DNA of 64,000 nucleotides from Bacteriovorax sp. MedPE-SWde (GCA_001874305.1 MPCU01000002.1:558001-622000); one strand, 5' to 3'; shown: positions 18,187-26,686, numbered from the stretch's first letter. The notes: generated from the sequence alone by a model not told the origin. Translations and numbers: made by a program.

Positions 18187-18206
18187 AGGCCCTCGTTAAA
18201 GGGCCT
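18187..18206. terminator. Terminator downstream of the histone-like gene
   Basis: AGGCCCT (18187-18193), loop CGTTAA, AGGGCCT (18200-18206), with T-rich sequence on both sides (stronger on the plus strand, 'TTATTTTTT'; 'TCTTATTT' on the minus strand). It lies 14 bases after the end of the minus-strand Lys/Ala-repeat gene and should end that transcript. The rest of 18034-18219 holds the miaB upstream region and no gene. Confidence 0.7.
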
Positions 18207-18219
18207 CTTATTTTTTGAA

Positions 18220-18786
18220 TTACTTTTTCTTAGCTGGTGCTTTTTTTGTAGCTTTTTTAGCTGCAACTTTCTTAGTAGCTTTTTTAGGAGCTGCTTTCTT
18301 AGTCGCTTTCTTAGCTGCAACTTTCTTTGTTGCTTTCTTAGTCGCTTTCTTTGCTACTTTCTTAGTCGCTTTCTTAGCTACTTTTTTCTTAGTTGCTTTC
18401 TTAGCTACTTTCTTAGTTGCTTTCTTTGCTACTTTCTTAGTTGCTTTTTTAGCTACTTTTTTCTTAGTTGCTTTCTTAGCTACTTTTTTCTTAGCTACTT
18501 TCTTAGTTGCTTTTTTAGCTACTTTTTTCTTAGTTGCTTTCTTAGCTACTTTTTTCTTAGCTACTTTCTTAGTTGCTTTCTTTGCAACTTTCTTAGTTGC
18601 CTTCTTAGCTACTTTCTTCTTAGCTACTTTCTTAGTCGCTTTTTTAGCTACTTTTTTCTTAGTTGCTTTCTTAGCTACTTTTTTCTTAGCTGCAACTTTC
18701 TTAGTCGCTTTCTTAGCTACTTTTTTCTTAGTTGCTTTCTTAGCTACTTTTTTAGTCGCTTTCTTAGCTGCTTTTTTAACTGCCAT
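18220..18786 (-). CDS. Histone H1-like Lys/Ala-repeat DNA-binding protein
   Basis: 188 residues, almost wholly Lys, Ala, Thr and Val in tandem units such as KKVAKKATKK and KKKVAKKATKK, ending 'KKAPAKKK'. This matches the histone H1 C-terminal-like proteins of bacteria (Hc1/Hc2, AlgP type), which bind and condense DNA through charge. AGGAGA six bases before the ATG at 18786 (MAVKK) decides the start over ATG codons at 18792 and 18807. No folded domain is visible. The repeated codons make the locus prone to length change by recombination. The large antisense frame (Phe/Leu/Ala repeats) is a shadow. Function in nucleoid compaction is inferred. Confidence 0.8.
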   Translation of the reverse strand: MAVKKAAKKATKKVAKKATKKKVAKKATKKVAAKKKVAKKATKKKVAKKATKKVAKKKVAKKATKKVAKKATKKVAKKKVAKKATKKKVAKKATKKVAKKKVAKKATKKKVAKKATKKVAKKATKKVAKKATKKKVAKKATKKVAKKATKKATKKVAAKKATKKAAPKKATKKVAAKKATKKAPAKKK

Positions 18787-19103
18787 TGACATTCTCCTGG
18801 TTTTCAATACTTACTCATAGGATAAACAACATTTTATTTCTGTGCAAACAAAAAAAAACAATTTTCCAATTAGTAAGTTTCCTTTTTCTAAGTCTTCTTA
18901 TTTTTAAACTTCGGAAGAAATAAATAATTCCTTTAAAAAAAACTTTATAAAAACTTCCCAAATGCCGATGGCAACGCACTTTCAAAAAAACAGCAAATAT
19001 AAAAACATACCCTATTCATGCATGTTTCAATCGTTTTATTTTTGTAAATTTGGGTCTTATTTTTTTTTATTTTTTTTTGATTTTTTTTTTGAAAAAAGAG
19101 AAA
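18787..19103. other. Gene-free AT-rich upstream region of the histone-like gene
   Basis: About 317 bases without a gene. This must hold the promoter of the minus-strand histone-like gene, but I cannot pick a convincing -35/-10 pair in such AT-rich sequence. At its far end three T runs (19060-19068, 19070-19078, 19081-19090) are centred about 10-11 bases apart, a phasing expected to curve DNA. No RNA gene or ORF with a start and ribosome-binding site is seen. Confidence 0.5.
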
Positions 19104-19126
19104 AAACTGCCCTGAATGGGCAGTTT
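19104..19126 (-). terminator. Rho-independent terminator of clpA
   Basis: On the minus strand AAACTGCCC (19126-19118) pairs with GGGCAGTTT (19112-19104) around a 5-base loop, followed by TTTCTCTTTTTTC. It lies 10 bases after the clpA stop codon. A strong, typical terminator. Confidence 0.9.
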
Positions 19127-19135
19127 CGATAGTTT

Positions 19136-21529
19136 TTACGAGATTACTTTTTGTTTTTTTTCTTTTATTTTTTCTTCAAACGAAAGTTTAAGATCATCAT
19201 TTTCTATTTCAACAATAACCTTTCCACCTTTTACTAATTTTCCGAAAAGAATTTCTCCAGAAAGCTCCTTCTTCAGCTTCTGATCGATCATTCGGCCAAT
19301 TGGTCGAGCTCCCATTTTTTCATCAAATCCATTCTCTGCGATCCATTCTTTTGCTTTTTCACTAACAACTAACTCAATATTCTTCTCAACGAGCTTAATT
19401 TCAAGTTGAGAAAGAAACTTTTCTACAATTTTGACAACATATTCTGTGCTCAGTTTATCAAAATGCACTATTCCATCTAATCTATTCCTAAATTCTGGTG
19501 AGAAAAAGTTCTTTATAGTGCGATCTCTCTTCGCATTATTAGTTTTTGTCTTAGACGCAAGCCCGATACTACCGGCCTCTACGTCCTTAGCGCCTGCATT
19601 TGTTGTCATAATAATGACAACATTTCTAAAATCAGTCACTCTTCCCTGAGAATCGGTTAATTTACCATGATCCATCACTTGAAGAAGGATATTAAAGAGA
19701 TCAATATGCGCTTTTTCAATTTCATCCAAGAGAAGAACACAGTGTGGATTCTTCTTAATTGCATCAGTTAAAACTCCACCCTGCTCATGTCCAACATAAC
19801 CGGGAGGCGCTCCTATAAGCTTAGACACTGAATGCTTCTCCATATATTCAGACATATCAATTCTTTCGAGATGACAGCCCATATGTAGTGATAGCTGTTT
19901 GGCAAGTTCAGTTTTTCCTACTCCTGTTGGTCCAGCAAATAAAAAAGATGAAATAGGCTTACCATCATTTCCAAGCCCCGATTTTGCCATAATTATAGAC
20001 TGGGCCACAGTTTCAACAGCACTATCTTGCCCAAAAATTAGCATCTTTAAGTCTTTTCCAAGATCTTTTAGTTTATCTTTCTCAGTTGTCTCTACTGTGA
20101 TTCTTGGAATATTTGCCATGCTAGCAACAACAAGCTCAATATCTCTCTTACTAATTGTATTTTTCTTCTTATTATCAGGCTTAATTTGATTTAATGCTCC
20201 TGCTTCATCTATCGCATCAATAGATTTATCAGGGTTTTTCCTGTCAGTTAGGTAGCGATCAGTTAGTTTTACAGCTGTTCTCAATGCACTATCTGTTATT
20301 TTCAGCTTATGAAAATCTTCGAATCTTGTTCTAAGTCCCTTCAAGATAGCTAGTGTATCTTCAAGAGATGGCTCATCAACGTCCACCTTTTGAAATCTTC
20401 TGTTAAACGCAGGGTCCTTTTCAATGAACTTTCTGTGTTCTGAATACGTAGTACTACCAATACATCTAATAGTTCCATTACTAAGCGCTGGCTTAAGCAA
20501 GTTACTTGCATCCATACTACCGCCGGTTGTTGCACCAGCTCCCATAACAGTATGCATTTCATCAATAAATAGAATCGCCTTATCACCCTTCTTTGACATT
20601 TTATCAAGATCTTTAATGACTCCCTTTATTCTCTGCTCAAAGTCTCCACGAAACTTTGCTCCTGCAACAAGAGACGCCATATCAAGAGTAAACACTTCAG
20701 TATCTTCTAAAACCGTTGGAACGTCTCCATTAACAATTCTTAGAGCAAGACCTTCCACGATAGCTGTTTTTCCAACACCGGCCTCCCCAACAAGTAATGG
20801 GTTATTCTTTCTTCTTCGACAAAGTATTTGGATAATTCTCTTAACTTCTTCATTTCTACCCACAAGTGGATCAATTCGATTCTCCGAAGCTAATTCATTT
20901 AAGTTCGTTGCATACTTATCAAGAAATGTTCCTGACTTTTTAACAACTTCTATTTCTTCTTCATCTAGAGCTTCTTGAGTATCACCTTCACCAAGCTTTG
21001 GAGTATCAAGTTCTAATGTTGAAGGTCCATCAACGTCATGCGATATTGCTTTAACAATATCAAATCTCTCGATTCCCTGTTTTTGGATTGTATATAATGC
21101 GAAGCTCTCACTCTCCTGAAACATGGCAACAAGAAGATTAATTCCCTTAATTTGTCTTTTTCCAGCTGATTGAACATGAATAGCGGCACGTTGAATTACT
21201 CTTTGTAGCGCCAAAGAGATCTCTGGTTGATATTCAATTCCATTATCTTTTGCGAGTTGCCTTAGTTCATCATTTACAAACTGTTTCTTACTAAGTTCAG
21301 CAATCTGCTCTTCATTGAGAATACTGAAGTTTGCCTTATCATCAATAAAAGCTTCGAGCTCTTCTCTAATCATTATGAGATCTGCACCACAAAGCTCTAA
21401 AACCTCTGTAACTTGTTCATCGCCAAGCATCGCAAGAAGTACACTTTCTAAGGTCAAATATTCGTGATGAAGGCCATTGGCCCTTCTTATAGCATCATTA
21501 ATAATGACTTCTAATTTTTTTGACATCAT
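19136..21529 (-). CDS. clpA: ATP-dependent Clp protease ATPase subunit ClpA
   Basis: AAA+ unfoldase that feeds substrates to ClpP in the cytoplasm. The 797-residue protein has the Clp N-domain, then a first AAA module with Walker A 'GEAGVGKTAIVEG' and 'AILFIDEMHTVMGAG', and a second with 'GPTGVGKTELAKQ' and 'VLLLDEIEKAH'. It has the 'GAPPGYVGHEQGG' pore loop and 'GSIGLASK', the IGL/F loop that docks ClpP. It lacks the long ClpB middle domain. It lies 6 bases after clpS, the usual pair for N-end-rule degradation. clpP is not in this window. Confidence 0.96.
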   Translation of the reverse strand: MMSKKLEVIINDAIRRANGLHHEYLTLESVLLAMLGDEQVTEVLELCGADLIMIREELEAFIDDKANFSILNEEQIAELSKKQFVNDELRQLAKDNGIEYQPEISLALQRVIQRAAIHVQSAGKRQIKGINLLVAMFQESESFALYTIQKQGIERFDIVKAISHDVDGPSTLELDTPKLGEGDTQEALDEEEIEVVKKSGTFLDKYATNLNELASENRIDPLVGRNEEVKRIIQILCRRRKNNPLLVGEAGVGKTAIVEGLALRIVNGDVPTVLEDTEVFTLDMASLVAGAKFRGDFEQRIKGVIKDLDKMSKKGDKAILFIDEMHTVMGAGATTGGSMDASNLLKPALSNGTIRCIGSTTYSEHRKFIEKDPAFNRRFQKVDVDEPSLEDTLAILKGLRTRFEDFHKLKITDSALRTAVKLTDRYLTDRKNPDKSIDAIDEAGALNQIKPDNKKKNTISKRDIELVVASMANIPRITVETTEKDKLKDLGKDLKMLIFGQDSAVETVAQSIIMAKSGLGNDGKPISSFLFAGPTGVGKTELAKQLSLHMGCHLERIDMSEYMEKHSVSKLIGAPPGYVGHEQGGVLTDAIKKNPHCVLLLDEIEKAHIDLFNILLQVMDHGKLTDSQGRVTDFRNVVIIMTTNAGAKDVEAGSIGLASKTKTNNAKRDRTIKNFFSPEFRNRLDGIVHFDKLSTEYVVKIVEKFLSQLEIKLVEKNIELVVSEKAKEWIAENGFDEKMGARPIGRMIDQKLKKELSGEILFGKLVKGGKVIVEIENDDLKLSFEEKIKEKKQKVIS

Positions 21530-21535
21530 AACTTC

Positions 21536-21922
21536 TTACTCCGGTTCAATTGTACACAGAAGAGGATGGCCATTTTGCTTGGCCTCAAGAGAAACTCTCT
21601 TCATCTTCGATTCGGCAACTTCGTGAGTGAAAACACCGCACTGACCTTTTCCTTCATTGTGTACAAGCAGCATAATCTCTTGCGCTTCAGCACCTGTTTT
21701 TGAAAAAATCATTTTTAAAACATAGATTACAAACTCCATTGTCGTGTAATCATCATTATGTAAAAGCACCCTATATCTTGGGGGCCTTTTAAACTTCTTT
21801 CTTGTTATTGTGGCGAGGTCTCCCTCTCCTTCTTCTTTATCATTTCCCATTCTCACCAATAAGTTGGCGTCTCTATCTTGAATGTCAAGATTGGGCCTGT
21901 TCATAAACTCTTCAACTATCAT
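21536..21922 (-). CDS. clpS: ClpA adaptor ClpS
   Basis: ClpS delivers N-end-rule substrates to ClpA. The 128-residue protein has an unstructured N-terminal ~45 residues and then the conserved core: 'RVLLHNDDYTTMEFVIYVL' (binding-pocket NDD/TM positions), 'LVHNEGKGQCGVFTHEVAESK' in two conserved pieces. Its place just before clpA supports the call. It is slightly longer than E. coli ClpS because of the N-terminal tail. Confidence 0.95.
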   Translation of the reverse strand: MIVEEFMNRPNLDIQDRDANLLVRMGNDKEEGEGDLATITRKKFKRPPRYRVLLHNDDYTTMEFVIYVLKMIFSKTGAEAQEIMLLVHNEGKGQCGVFTHEVAESKMKRVSLEAKQNGHPLLCTIEPE

Positions 21923-22038
21923 TTTAGTATTCTCCTAATTACCTCTCTATTATCCTCCTCTACCGCTACTAATTCAAGGGTTCAAAGTTGGACTATTTCA
22001 ATGTACTATCTAATAATATTAAGAACTTTGGAGTAAAA

Positions 22039-22545
22039 ATGGGTTTCTTTGATTTATTTATTGGTAAAGAGGAAGAGGTTTTTATTAACTCTCTTCACGA
22101 AGAGTTTTCTAAGCATTTTCCTAAAATGCCTGAAAACCGGATAATTACTCTAGCATGCCTAGCAGGTCTGTTGGCACGTGTCGCTTATGTTGACTTTGAA
22201 GTGCATGAGCATGAAGTCGAACATATGGAAGATGCCCTTATAAAATGGGTTGCAATCACACGAGAGGAAGCACACTTTGTTGCTCAATATGCTGTGACTG
22301 AGATGAAAAATCTCTCTGGCCTAGATAATAGAAAATATTGTACTCCGCTATTAGATATTCTATCTACAGACGAGAGATATCAAGTCCTCATAAGTCTTTT
22401 TGAGCTTGCTGCCGCTGATGGAATTGTAGAAATAGCTGAGACTAATGAAATAAGCTATATTGCAAAGTCACTAGTTCTTGAAAACAAGTATTTTATTTCT
22501 GCTAAAGCAAAAGTAAGAGAGCATCTAGGAGCACTAAAGAAGTAA
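22039..22545 (+). CDS. TerB-like domain protein
   Basis: About 168 residues from the ATG at 22039, chosen because GGAG lies five bases before it. An upstream in-frame start at 21988 has no such site. All-helical with acidic positions: 'LACLAGLLARVAYVDFEVHEHEVEHM' and 'LISLFELAAADGIVEIAETNEI' are the two symmetrical halves of the TerB (tellurite-resistance/DjlA-like) fold, in which acidic residues can bind metal. No TerC/TerD genes are nearby, so a tellurite role is not implied. Probably cytoplasmic; function unknown. Confidence 0.7.
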   Translation: MGFFDLFIGKEEEVFINSLHEEFSKHFPKMPENRIITLACLAGLLARVAYVDFEVHEHEVEHMEDALIKWVAITREEAHFVAQYAVTEMKNLSGLDNRKYCTPLLDILSTDERYQVLISLFELAAADGIVEIAETNEISYIAKSLVLENKYFISAKAKVREHLGALKK

Positions 22546-22558
22546 TTCTTTAGAGCTT

Positions 22559-22903
22559 TTAGAATTTACATGGATTAACTACAGCATTTGCATAAATGAT
22601 AGGAATAAACTCAGAGAGTTTAGTTTTTCCAGGGGCTGAAGGCAAAGGAAAGGTCATTGGGTATTGAAAGGTTGCCCTAGAAAGATCCTTTGAGATCCAA
22701 TAATACCAGTGATCTTTCTTTTTTATATTTGGAAATAAGACTGAAAACTCTTCAGCGTCAGGGTATCTCATTTTCTTTTCGCAGAACTTCTTTAACCCTA
22801 TCTGCACACCTAAGGCCTTATCGATCATAAGAAAATCTTCGACAAGTAGCTTTGCGCCAATTATTGAAAAAACGATAGAAGCAATAATTGCAAATAACTT
22901 CAT
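22559..22903 (-). CDS. Small membrane-anchored protein, unknown
   Basis: 114 residues. The N-terminus is a hydrophobic segment (MKLFAIIASIVFSIIGAKLL) that could be a signal anchor. The rest has no recognised motif but has aromatic-rich 'KKDHWYYWISKDLSRATFQYP'. The ATG directly follows the TAG stop of the upstream gene, so the two are translationally coupled. It may be a pilin-like or periplasm-facing small protein; this is a guess. Confidence 0.6.
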   Translation of the reverse strand: MKLFAIIASIVFSIIGAKLLVEDFLMIDKALGVQIGLKKFCEKKMRYPDAEEFSVLFPNIKKKDHWYYWISKDLSRATFQYPMTFPLPSAPGKTKLSEFIPIIYANAVVNPCKF

Positions 22904-23638
22904 CTATACCATTAACTCTGTGTTAATTGCAGCTACACCATTCTTTACAATAAAAGAAAAGCCTTCCCCTGATATTTCAAAGTCCTCAAGGTCTTCTTCA
23001 GTTGTAAATGAGATTGTACATGATGGGTTACGCCCTTCAAGAAATGCGACACTTGTTGAACTTCCCCCCTTAAGAGGTAGAGCAATATTCTCTTCAGAAG
23101 TAAGTCTTGGGTCTATCCAAGATAAGTTATCTTCCACATTAGTCACATATTCTTTCGGATATACAAAGGTTAATGATTGAAAGGATTCAAATGGAGAAAG
23201 AAGTCCAAGTTTAGAACTCTGACTCCCCCACTCTTTCATCCACTGATCAGAGTACTCAACACCCCATGATGAAAGATATGAGTATGGTCTTATTCTACAA
23301 ATACTTAGAAGTGGCGCTTCAACAGGCACCATCATATATTCAGTATTCTTCCCAGTTAATGCATCTTGAACTTGAGGAAGAAAGTGTCCTCGATATTCTT
23401 TTTCACAGGTCATACAGAGACCTACTGATTGACTACCAACAGAAACCTCAGGGTCTAAGACTTCTAAGAAGCTTCCATTTTCAAAGTAAACATAGAATCC
23501 AGACCATGATTTACCATCAACTTCAAACTCCCCGTGCTGAAAGAGGTCTTCACCAATTATAGTCTGAAAGGAATCAAACAGTTTTGTATAAGCTTCTTTT
23601 GTTGGTTTAATATAAAAATGATCGACGTAAACACTCAT
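22904..23638 (-). CDS. Uncharacterised protein, DUF5829/glyoxalase-like pattern
   Basis: 244 residues, no signal peptide, AAGGG six bases before the ATG. The N-terminus 'VDHFYIKPTKEAYTKLFDS' followed by 'GKSWSGFYVYFENGSFLEVLDPE' recalls DUF5829 and other vicinal-oxygen-chelate-like proteins (Hxx...Y...WxGxYxYfe...ylEl). The remainder is not assigned. Catalytic function is unknown. It is first in a two-gene unit with the small membrane protein that follows without a gap. Confidence 0.5.
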   Translation of the reverse strand: MSVYVDHFYIKPTKEAYTKLFDSFQTIIGEDLFQHGEFEVDGKSWSGFYVYFENGSFLEVLDPEVSVGSQSVGLCMTCEKEYRGHFLPQVQDALTGKNTEYMMVPVEAPLLSICRIRPYSYLSSWGVEYSDQWMKEWGSQSSKLGLLSPFESFQSLTFVYPKEYVTNVEDNLSWIDPRLTSEENIALPLKGGSSTSVAFLEGRNPSCTISFTTEEDLEDFEISGEGFSFIVKNGVAAINTELMV

Positions 23639-23785
23639 TACTTACCCTTGGTAAAGTGGTGCTTAATTTTAACATAACGCTCAGTTCTTATCCGGCCCGA
23701 ACAAATGGCCATAAAAAATTTGCTAATAAAGGATCGTTTTAATACACTATTTATAACGTAATAGAGAGCAAGGAAGTTAACTATA

Positions 23786-24604
23786 ATGAATGATATACCT
23801 ACATCTTTAACAGGTGATTTTAAAAATAATATTAAGACTAAATTAAAAGCTAAGAAAGCATATAATATTGATGAAATGGAAAATGAGTTTAAATCTAAAA
23901 TCAATTTTTCAGATATGCTAGATAAGAATTATAAAGATGTAGAAGAATCACCTGTATCTGACCTCATTAAATCAACAACTCAGTCAGTTGTATCGAAACA
24001 AGAGGACTCTTCAGAGAATATATCAGAAAGACTAGACCTTCTCGAAGACAAGCTACAAATTAATTCAGTCAATGAGAAAATGGAGCGCGTAGAAGGACTT
24101 CTTCAATCTCTCATCATTAATCAACAGAACCTTCAACACTCACTTCAAAGTGAAATTAAAGATAGATTAGTTGAGTTTAAAACAGATCAACAAAAGAGAA
24201 CTCCGGCAATAAACGAAGATGTAAGAACAGTTAAAGAAGTAGGCTCAAGTAGAAACTCTCTTATAGCTCTTGCAACATCGGCATTAATTGTTATCGCATC
24301 TCTTATCTTTGCATTTAACAGTAGTAAAGAGTCTAGTGTTAACTCACCTGTTCAGGTAAAGATAGAAGCTCCTAAGAAAGTTCTAAAAGTAGTAGCTACA
24401 CCAAAATTTGTTACGACTAAGTTTGTTAACTTAAGAGTTTCAGCATCTACTAAAGCTAAAATTGAGTTTATAGTTCCGCCAAACTCTATAGTTGAAAGAC
24501 TAGAGCACAAAGCAGGATGGAATAAAATAAAGTTTAAAAACCATATCAAGTCGACTTCATTAACAGGTTGGGTATATGGAGAAAATCTTAAAGAATTAAA
24601 TTAA
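23786..24604 (+). CDS. Membrane protein with coiled coil and C-terminal SH3 domain
   Basis: 272 residues. About 150 cytoplasmic residues, including a coiled-coil segment (about 75-125), then a membrane helix (about 159-177, 'IALATSALIVIASLIFAF'), then a bacterial SH3-type domain at the C-terminus ('TKFVNLRVSASTKAKIEFIVPPNS', 'GWNKIKF', 'GWVYGENL'). SH3_3 domains in the periplasm usually bind peptidoglycan or peptides. The orientation (cytoplasm to periplasm) is inferred. It overlaps tail to tail by four bases with the deamidase-like gene. No neighbours suggest a specific role. Confidence 0.7.
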   Translation: MNDIPTSLTGDFKNNIKTKLKAKKAYNIDEMENEFKSKINFSDMLDKNYKDVEESPVSDLIKSTTQSVVSKQEDSSENISERLDLLEDKLQINSVNEKMERVEGLLQSLIINQQNLQHSLQSEIKDRLVEFKTDQQKRTPAINEDVRTVKEVGSSRNSLIALATSALIVIASLIFAFNSSKESSVNSPVQVKIEAPKKVLKVVATPKFVTTKFVNLRVSASTKAKIEFIVPPNSIVERLEHKAGWNKIKFKNHIKSTSLTGWVYGENLKELN

Positions 24605-25209
24605 TAGTTTAAAATAAAACCAAATGGATTCTCGTTTTGGCGATTATATTCAACATAGTCGCCTCCTCCAAGAGAATCCATATGTCTAAACAATCGACTT
24701 CCTCCAAAATGAATACGATCGACCTTAGCGCTTTGTAGAGCATAGGGAGTAGTAAGAAACATCTCATCATATTCGAAAATTTCCCCATCTCTTAATGAGA
24801 TAGTGATATTTTCAATACCCCTTAGGTTTAAAGAAATAACTATCCCTCGAGATTGAAGATCTTCTTTTATTGAGTCTGCTAAATCAGTGGATCCACCAAT
24901 AAGAGAGACACTAATATTCTTTGAAAATTGTTTTAATAGCCTAGGTAACTCACGATCTAAATCAGTTTGAGCGTCAATATGTGCCAATAGTCCAAGCTTT
25001 CGCTCTTCATCAAAAATAACCAGTCCCACACAGGTTAATAACCCATAGGTCTGAATATAATCATACTGATTAGAATCAGCTAGAATATACTCTCTTTGAG
25101 CAACTTCAGGGATCCCTTCAATATCTTCGATCCTCTCTAGTCCACTAGCAAAGCAAATAAGAGGAAAAAGTAAAACTGTCAGTAATTTGGCCATACTAGA
25201 ACCTATCAT
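24601..25209 (-). CDS. Secreted CheD/NTAN1-fold putative cysteine deamidase
   Basis: 202 residues with a signal peptide (MAKLLTVLLFPLICFASG if the second Met, at 25194, is the start). The body resembles N-terminal asparagine amidohydrolase (NTAN1) and CheD: 'YIQTYGLLTCVGLVIFDE', 'LGLLAHIDAQTDLDRELP', 'ISVSLIGGS', 'ISLNLRGIENITISLRDGEI'. Thr54, Cys60 and His77 have the Thr-x5-Cys-x16-His spacing known for the CheD catalytic triad. If right, it would deamidate Asn or Gln side chains outside the cytoplasm. CheD and NTAN1 are normally cytoplasmic, so the signal peptide is unusual. The assignment rests on pattern and spacing only. Confidence 0.6.
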   Translation of the reverse strand: MIGSSMAKLLTVLLFPLICFASGLERIEDIEGIPEVAQREYILADSNQYDYIQTYGLLTCVGLVIFDEERKLGLLAHIDAQTDLDRELPRLLKQFSKNISVSLIGGSTDLADSIKEDLQSRGIVISLNLRGIENITISLRDGEIFEYDEMFLTTPYALQSAKVDRIHFGGSRLFRHMDSLGGGDYVEYNRQNENPFGFILNY

Positions 25210-25311
25210 CTATGTACTATCAATCTCTATTTATTTGGGAAATTGAGTAAATTCTCTCTGTCTAAACTTTATACACTTTTAGTTTTTACACTTAGGCTAT
25301 AAAATATAAGT

Positions 25312-26619
25312 ATGAAACTTATTTTAATAGAACCTGATGAAAATTTACGCTCCCTATTTGAACTTAATATAACTAACGAGTTATCATACGAAGTTATACC
25401 AAGAGATGATGCAAAAGAAGCCATCAGCTTCATGCAGATACTTCCGGACATCAGAATAATTGTAACTAAAGATAAAATTGGTGCAGAGAATAGTGCAAAG
25501 ATCCTAGAAGATCACCTTTCCCAATCAGGTCGATCAAGCGTCCAGTTATTTGTTATCGGTCCAGAGTTTGAAGCTACCCAAGATTTTACACATGCGCTTC
25601 CTGAAAATACTACACCAGAAAAGCTCATTGAATACCTCGTTAAAAAGAGAAAGGTAAAGGGCCAAAGTATATCAACTCAAGGCTACATGCCGGTTCCACT
25701 TAAAAGCTTAAAGTATCTTGGAGTATATCCAAGTGACATATATTTGAATATGAAAAGGGATGGAGAATTAAAATTTATCAAAACCTTTAATGCTAAGGAC
25801 AGAATTGAGAAACAAGATGTCGAAAAGTACTCGCTAAAGGGAATTGAAAAAGTATTTGTTCTCGAGTCTGATTTTAAAGACTATGTCGAGCGCGCAAATA
25901 TTGTTTTTAGCAGTATGATTATCAATCCAGACCTAAGTAAGAAATCTAAAGACGAACTTAGAAAGGTTGTTCTAAGACAAATCAAGAATATTGGAGTCAA
26001 TGAACAGTCACTCGAGCTAGCATCAACATTCATCAACGATGTTCAAAAAGAGGCCAGCTCAAATGCAGCATTAGGCTCGATTGCGGAAATATTTAACTCT
26101 TCAATGGGCTACCCTTTTCAAAGAAGCTATATGTGCTCACTCTTTTCTAAGTTAATTGCTGATCAATACTCTTGGAAAGATCAGTCACATATTCAAGCTC
26201 TAAGTATTGCAGCTGTTTTTGCTGACTCTGAACTATCCTCTAAAGAAGAGCAAGCTATAGCTACAGAAGATGACCTTAGGGATGCTCAAATCTCAAGTGA
26301 TAGGCGAAAAATTGTAAAGACCCACGCAAAACTAGCGTCAGAGAAAGTCTCTCAAGTAAAAGGAACATCTCCAATGCTTGAACAACTTGTAAGGTTTCAA
26401 CACGGTAATACTACGGGTGAAAGCTTTAATTTTAATCTAGGAGACAAGATGTCTCCTCTATACGCTATTTTTATTGTAAGTGATAACTTGGCAAGACTCA
26501 TCCTCTCATCAACGAGAAAGAAAATTGAGCTAAACAAGTATATAACTGAAATTAATAAGGTTTATCCTAATAAACATATTGAGACTGCGCTTGAAAACTT
26601 AAAGAAACTCTTTGTTTAG
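25312..26619 (+). CDS. Pseudo-receiver plus degenerate HD-GYP protein
   Basis: 435 residues. The N-terminus has receiver-domain layout ('LILIEPDENLRSLFELNI', with acidic Glu7/Asp9), but the phospho-acceptor Asp position reads Thr52 in 'PDIRIIVTKDKIG'. A middle domain (~115-215) is not recognised. The C-terminal ~180 residues follow the HD-GYP helix order: 'ALSIAAVFADSEL' (HD replaced by AD), 'KTHAKLASEKV', 'FQHGNTTGES' (HHExxxGxGYP replaced by QHG), 'YAIFIVSDNLARL'. Metal ligands are mostly gone, so phosphodiesterase activity is unlikely; it may bind partners or nucleotides. It stands alone upstream of fxsA. Confidence 0.6.
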   Translation: MKLILIEPDENLRSLFELNITNELSYEVIPRDDAKEAISFMQILPDIRIIVTKDKIGAENSAKILEDHLSQSGRSSVQLFVIGPEFEATQDFTHALPENTTPEKLIEYLVKKRKVKGQSISTQGYMPVPLKSLKYLGVYPSDIYLNMKRDGELKFIKTFNAKDRIEKQDVEKYSLKGIEKVFVLESDFKDYVERANIVFSSMIINPDLSKKSKDELRKVVLRQIKNIGVNEQSLELASTFINDVQKEASSNAALGSIAEIFNSSMGYPFQRSYMCSLFSKLIADQYSWKDQSHIQALSIAAVFADSELSSKEEQAIATEDDLRDAQISSDRRKIVKTHAKLASEKVSQVKGTSPMLEQLVRFQHGNTTGESFNFNLGDKMSPLYAIFIVSDNLARLILSSTRKKIELNKYITEINKVYPNKHIETALENLKKLFV

Positions 26620-26686
26620 TTTCTGGCAACCTTGACATGGGTGAATATGACCCCATATTTTAAAGGTAACAAAATAATGAGGTAAA

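Noticed and set aside
18220-18786. Direct repeats that could suggest a CRISPR array
   Set aside because: The repeats are contiguous coding units without unique spacers of constant length and there is no cas gene nearby.
18215-18820. Plus-strand frame of AFLATFFLVAFLATF-type repeats, 201 codons
   Set aside because: It is the antisense of the Lys/Ala-repeat gene. The minus-strand gene has a good ribosome-binding site and a known protein type; the hydrophobic repeat is a mirror.
23638-23904. Minus-strand 88-codon hydrophobic frame
   Set aside because: It lies largely over the start of the SH3-domain gene and in the divergent promoter region, with no supporting Shine-Dalgarno; likely a shadow.
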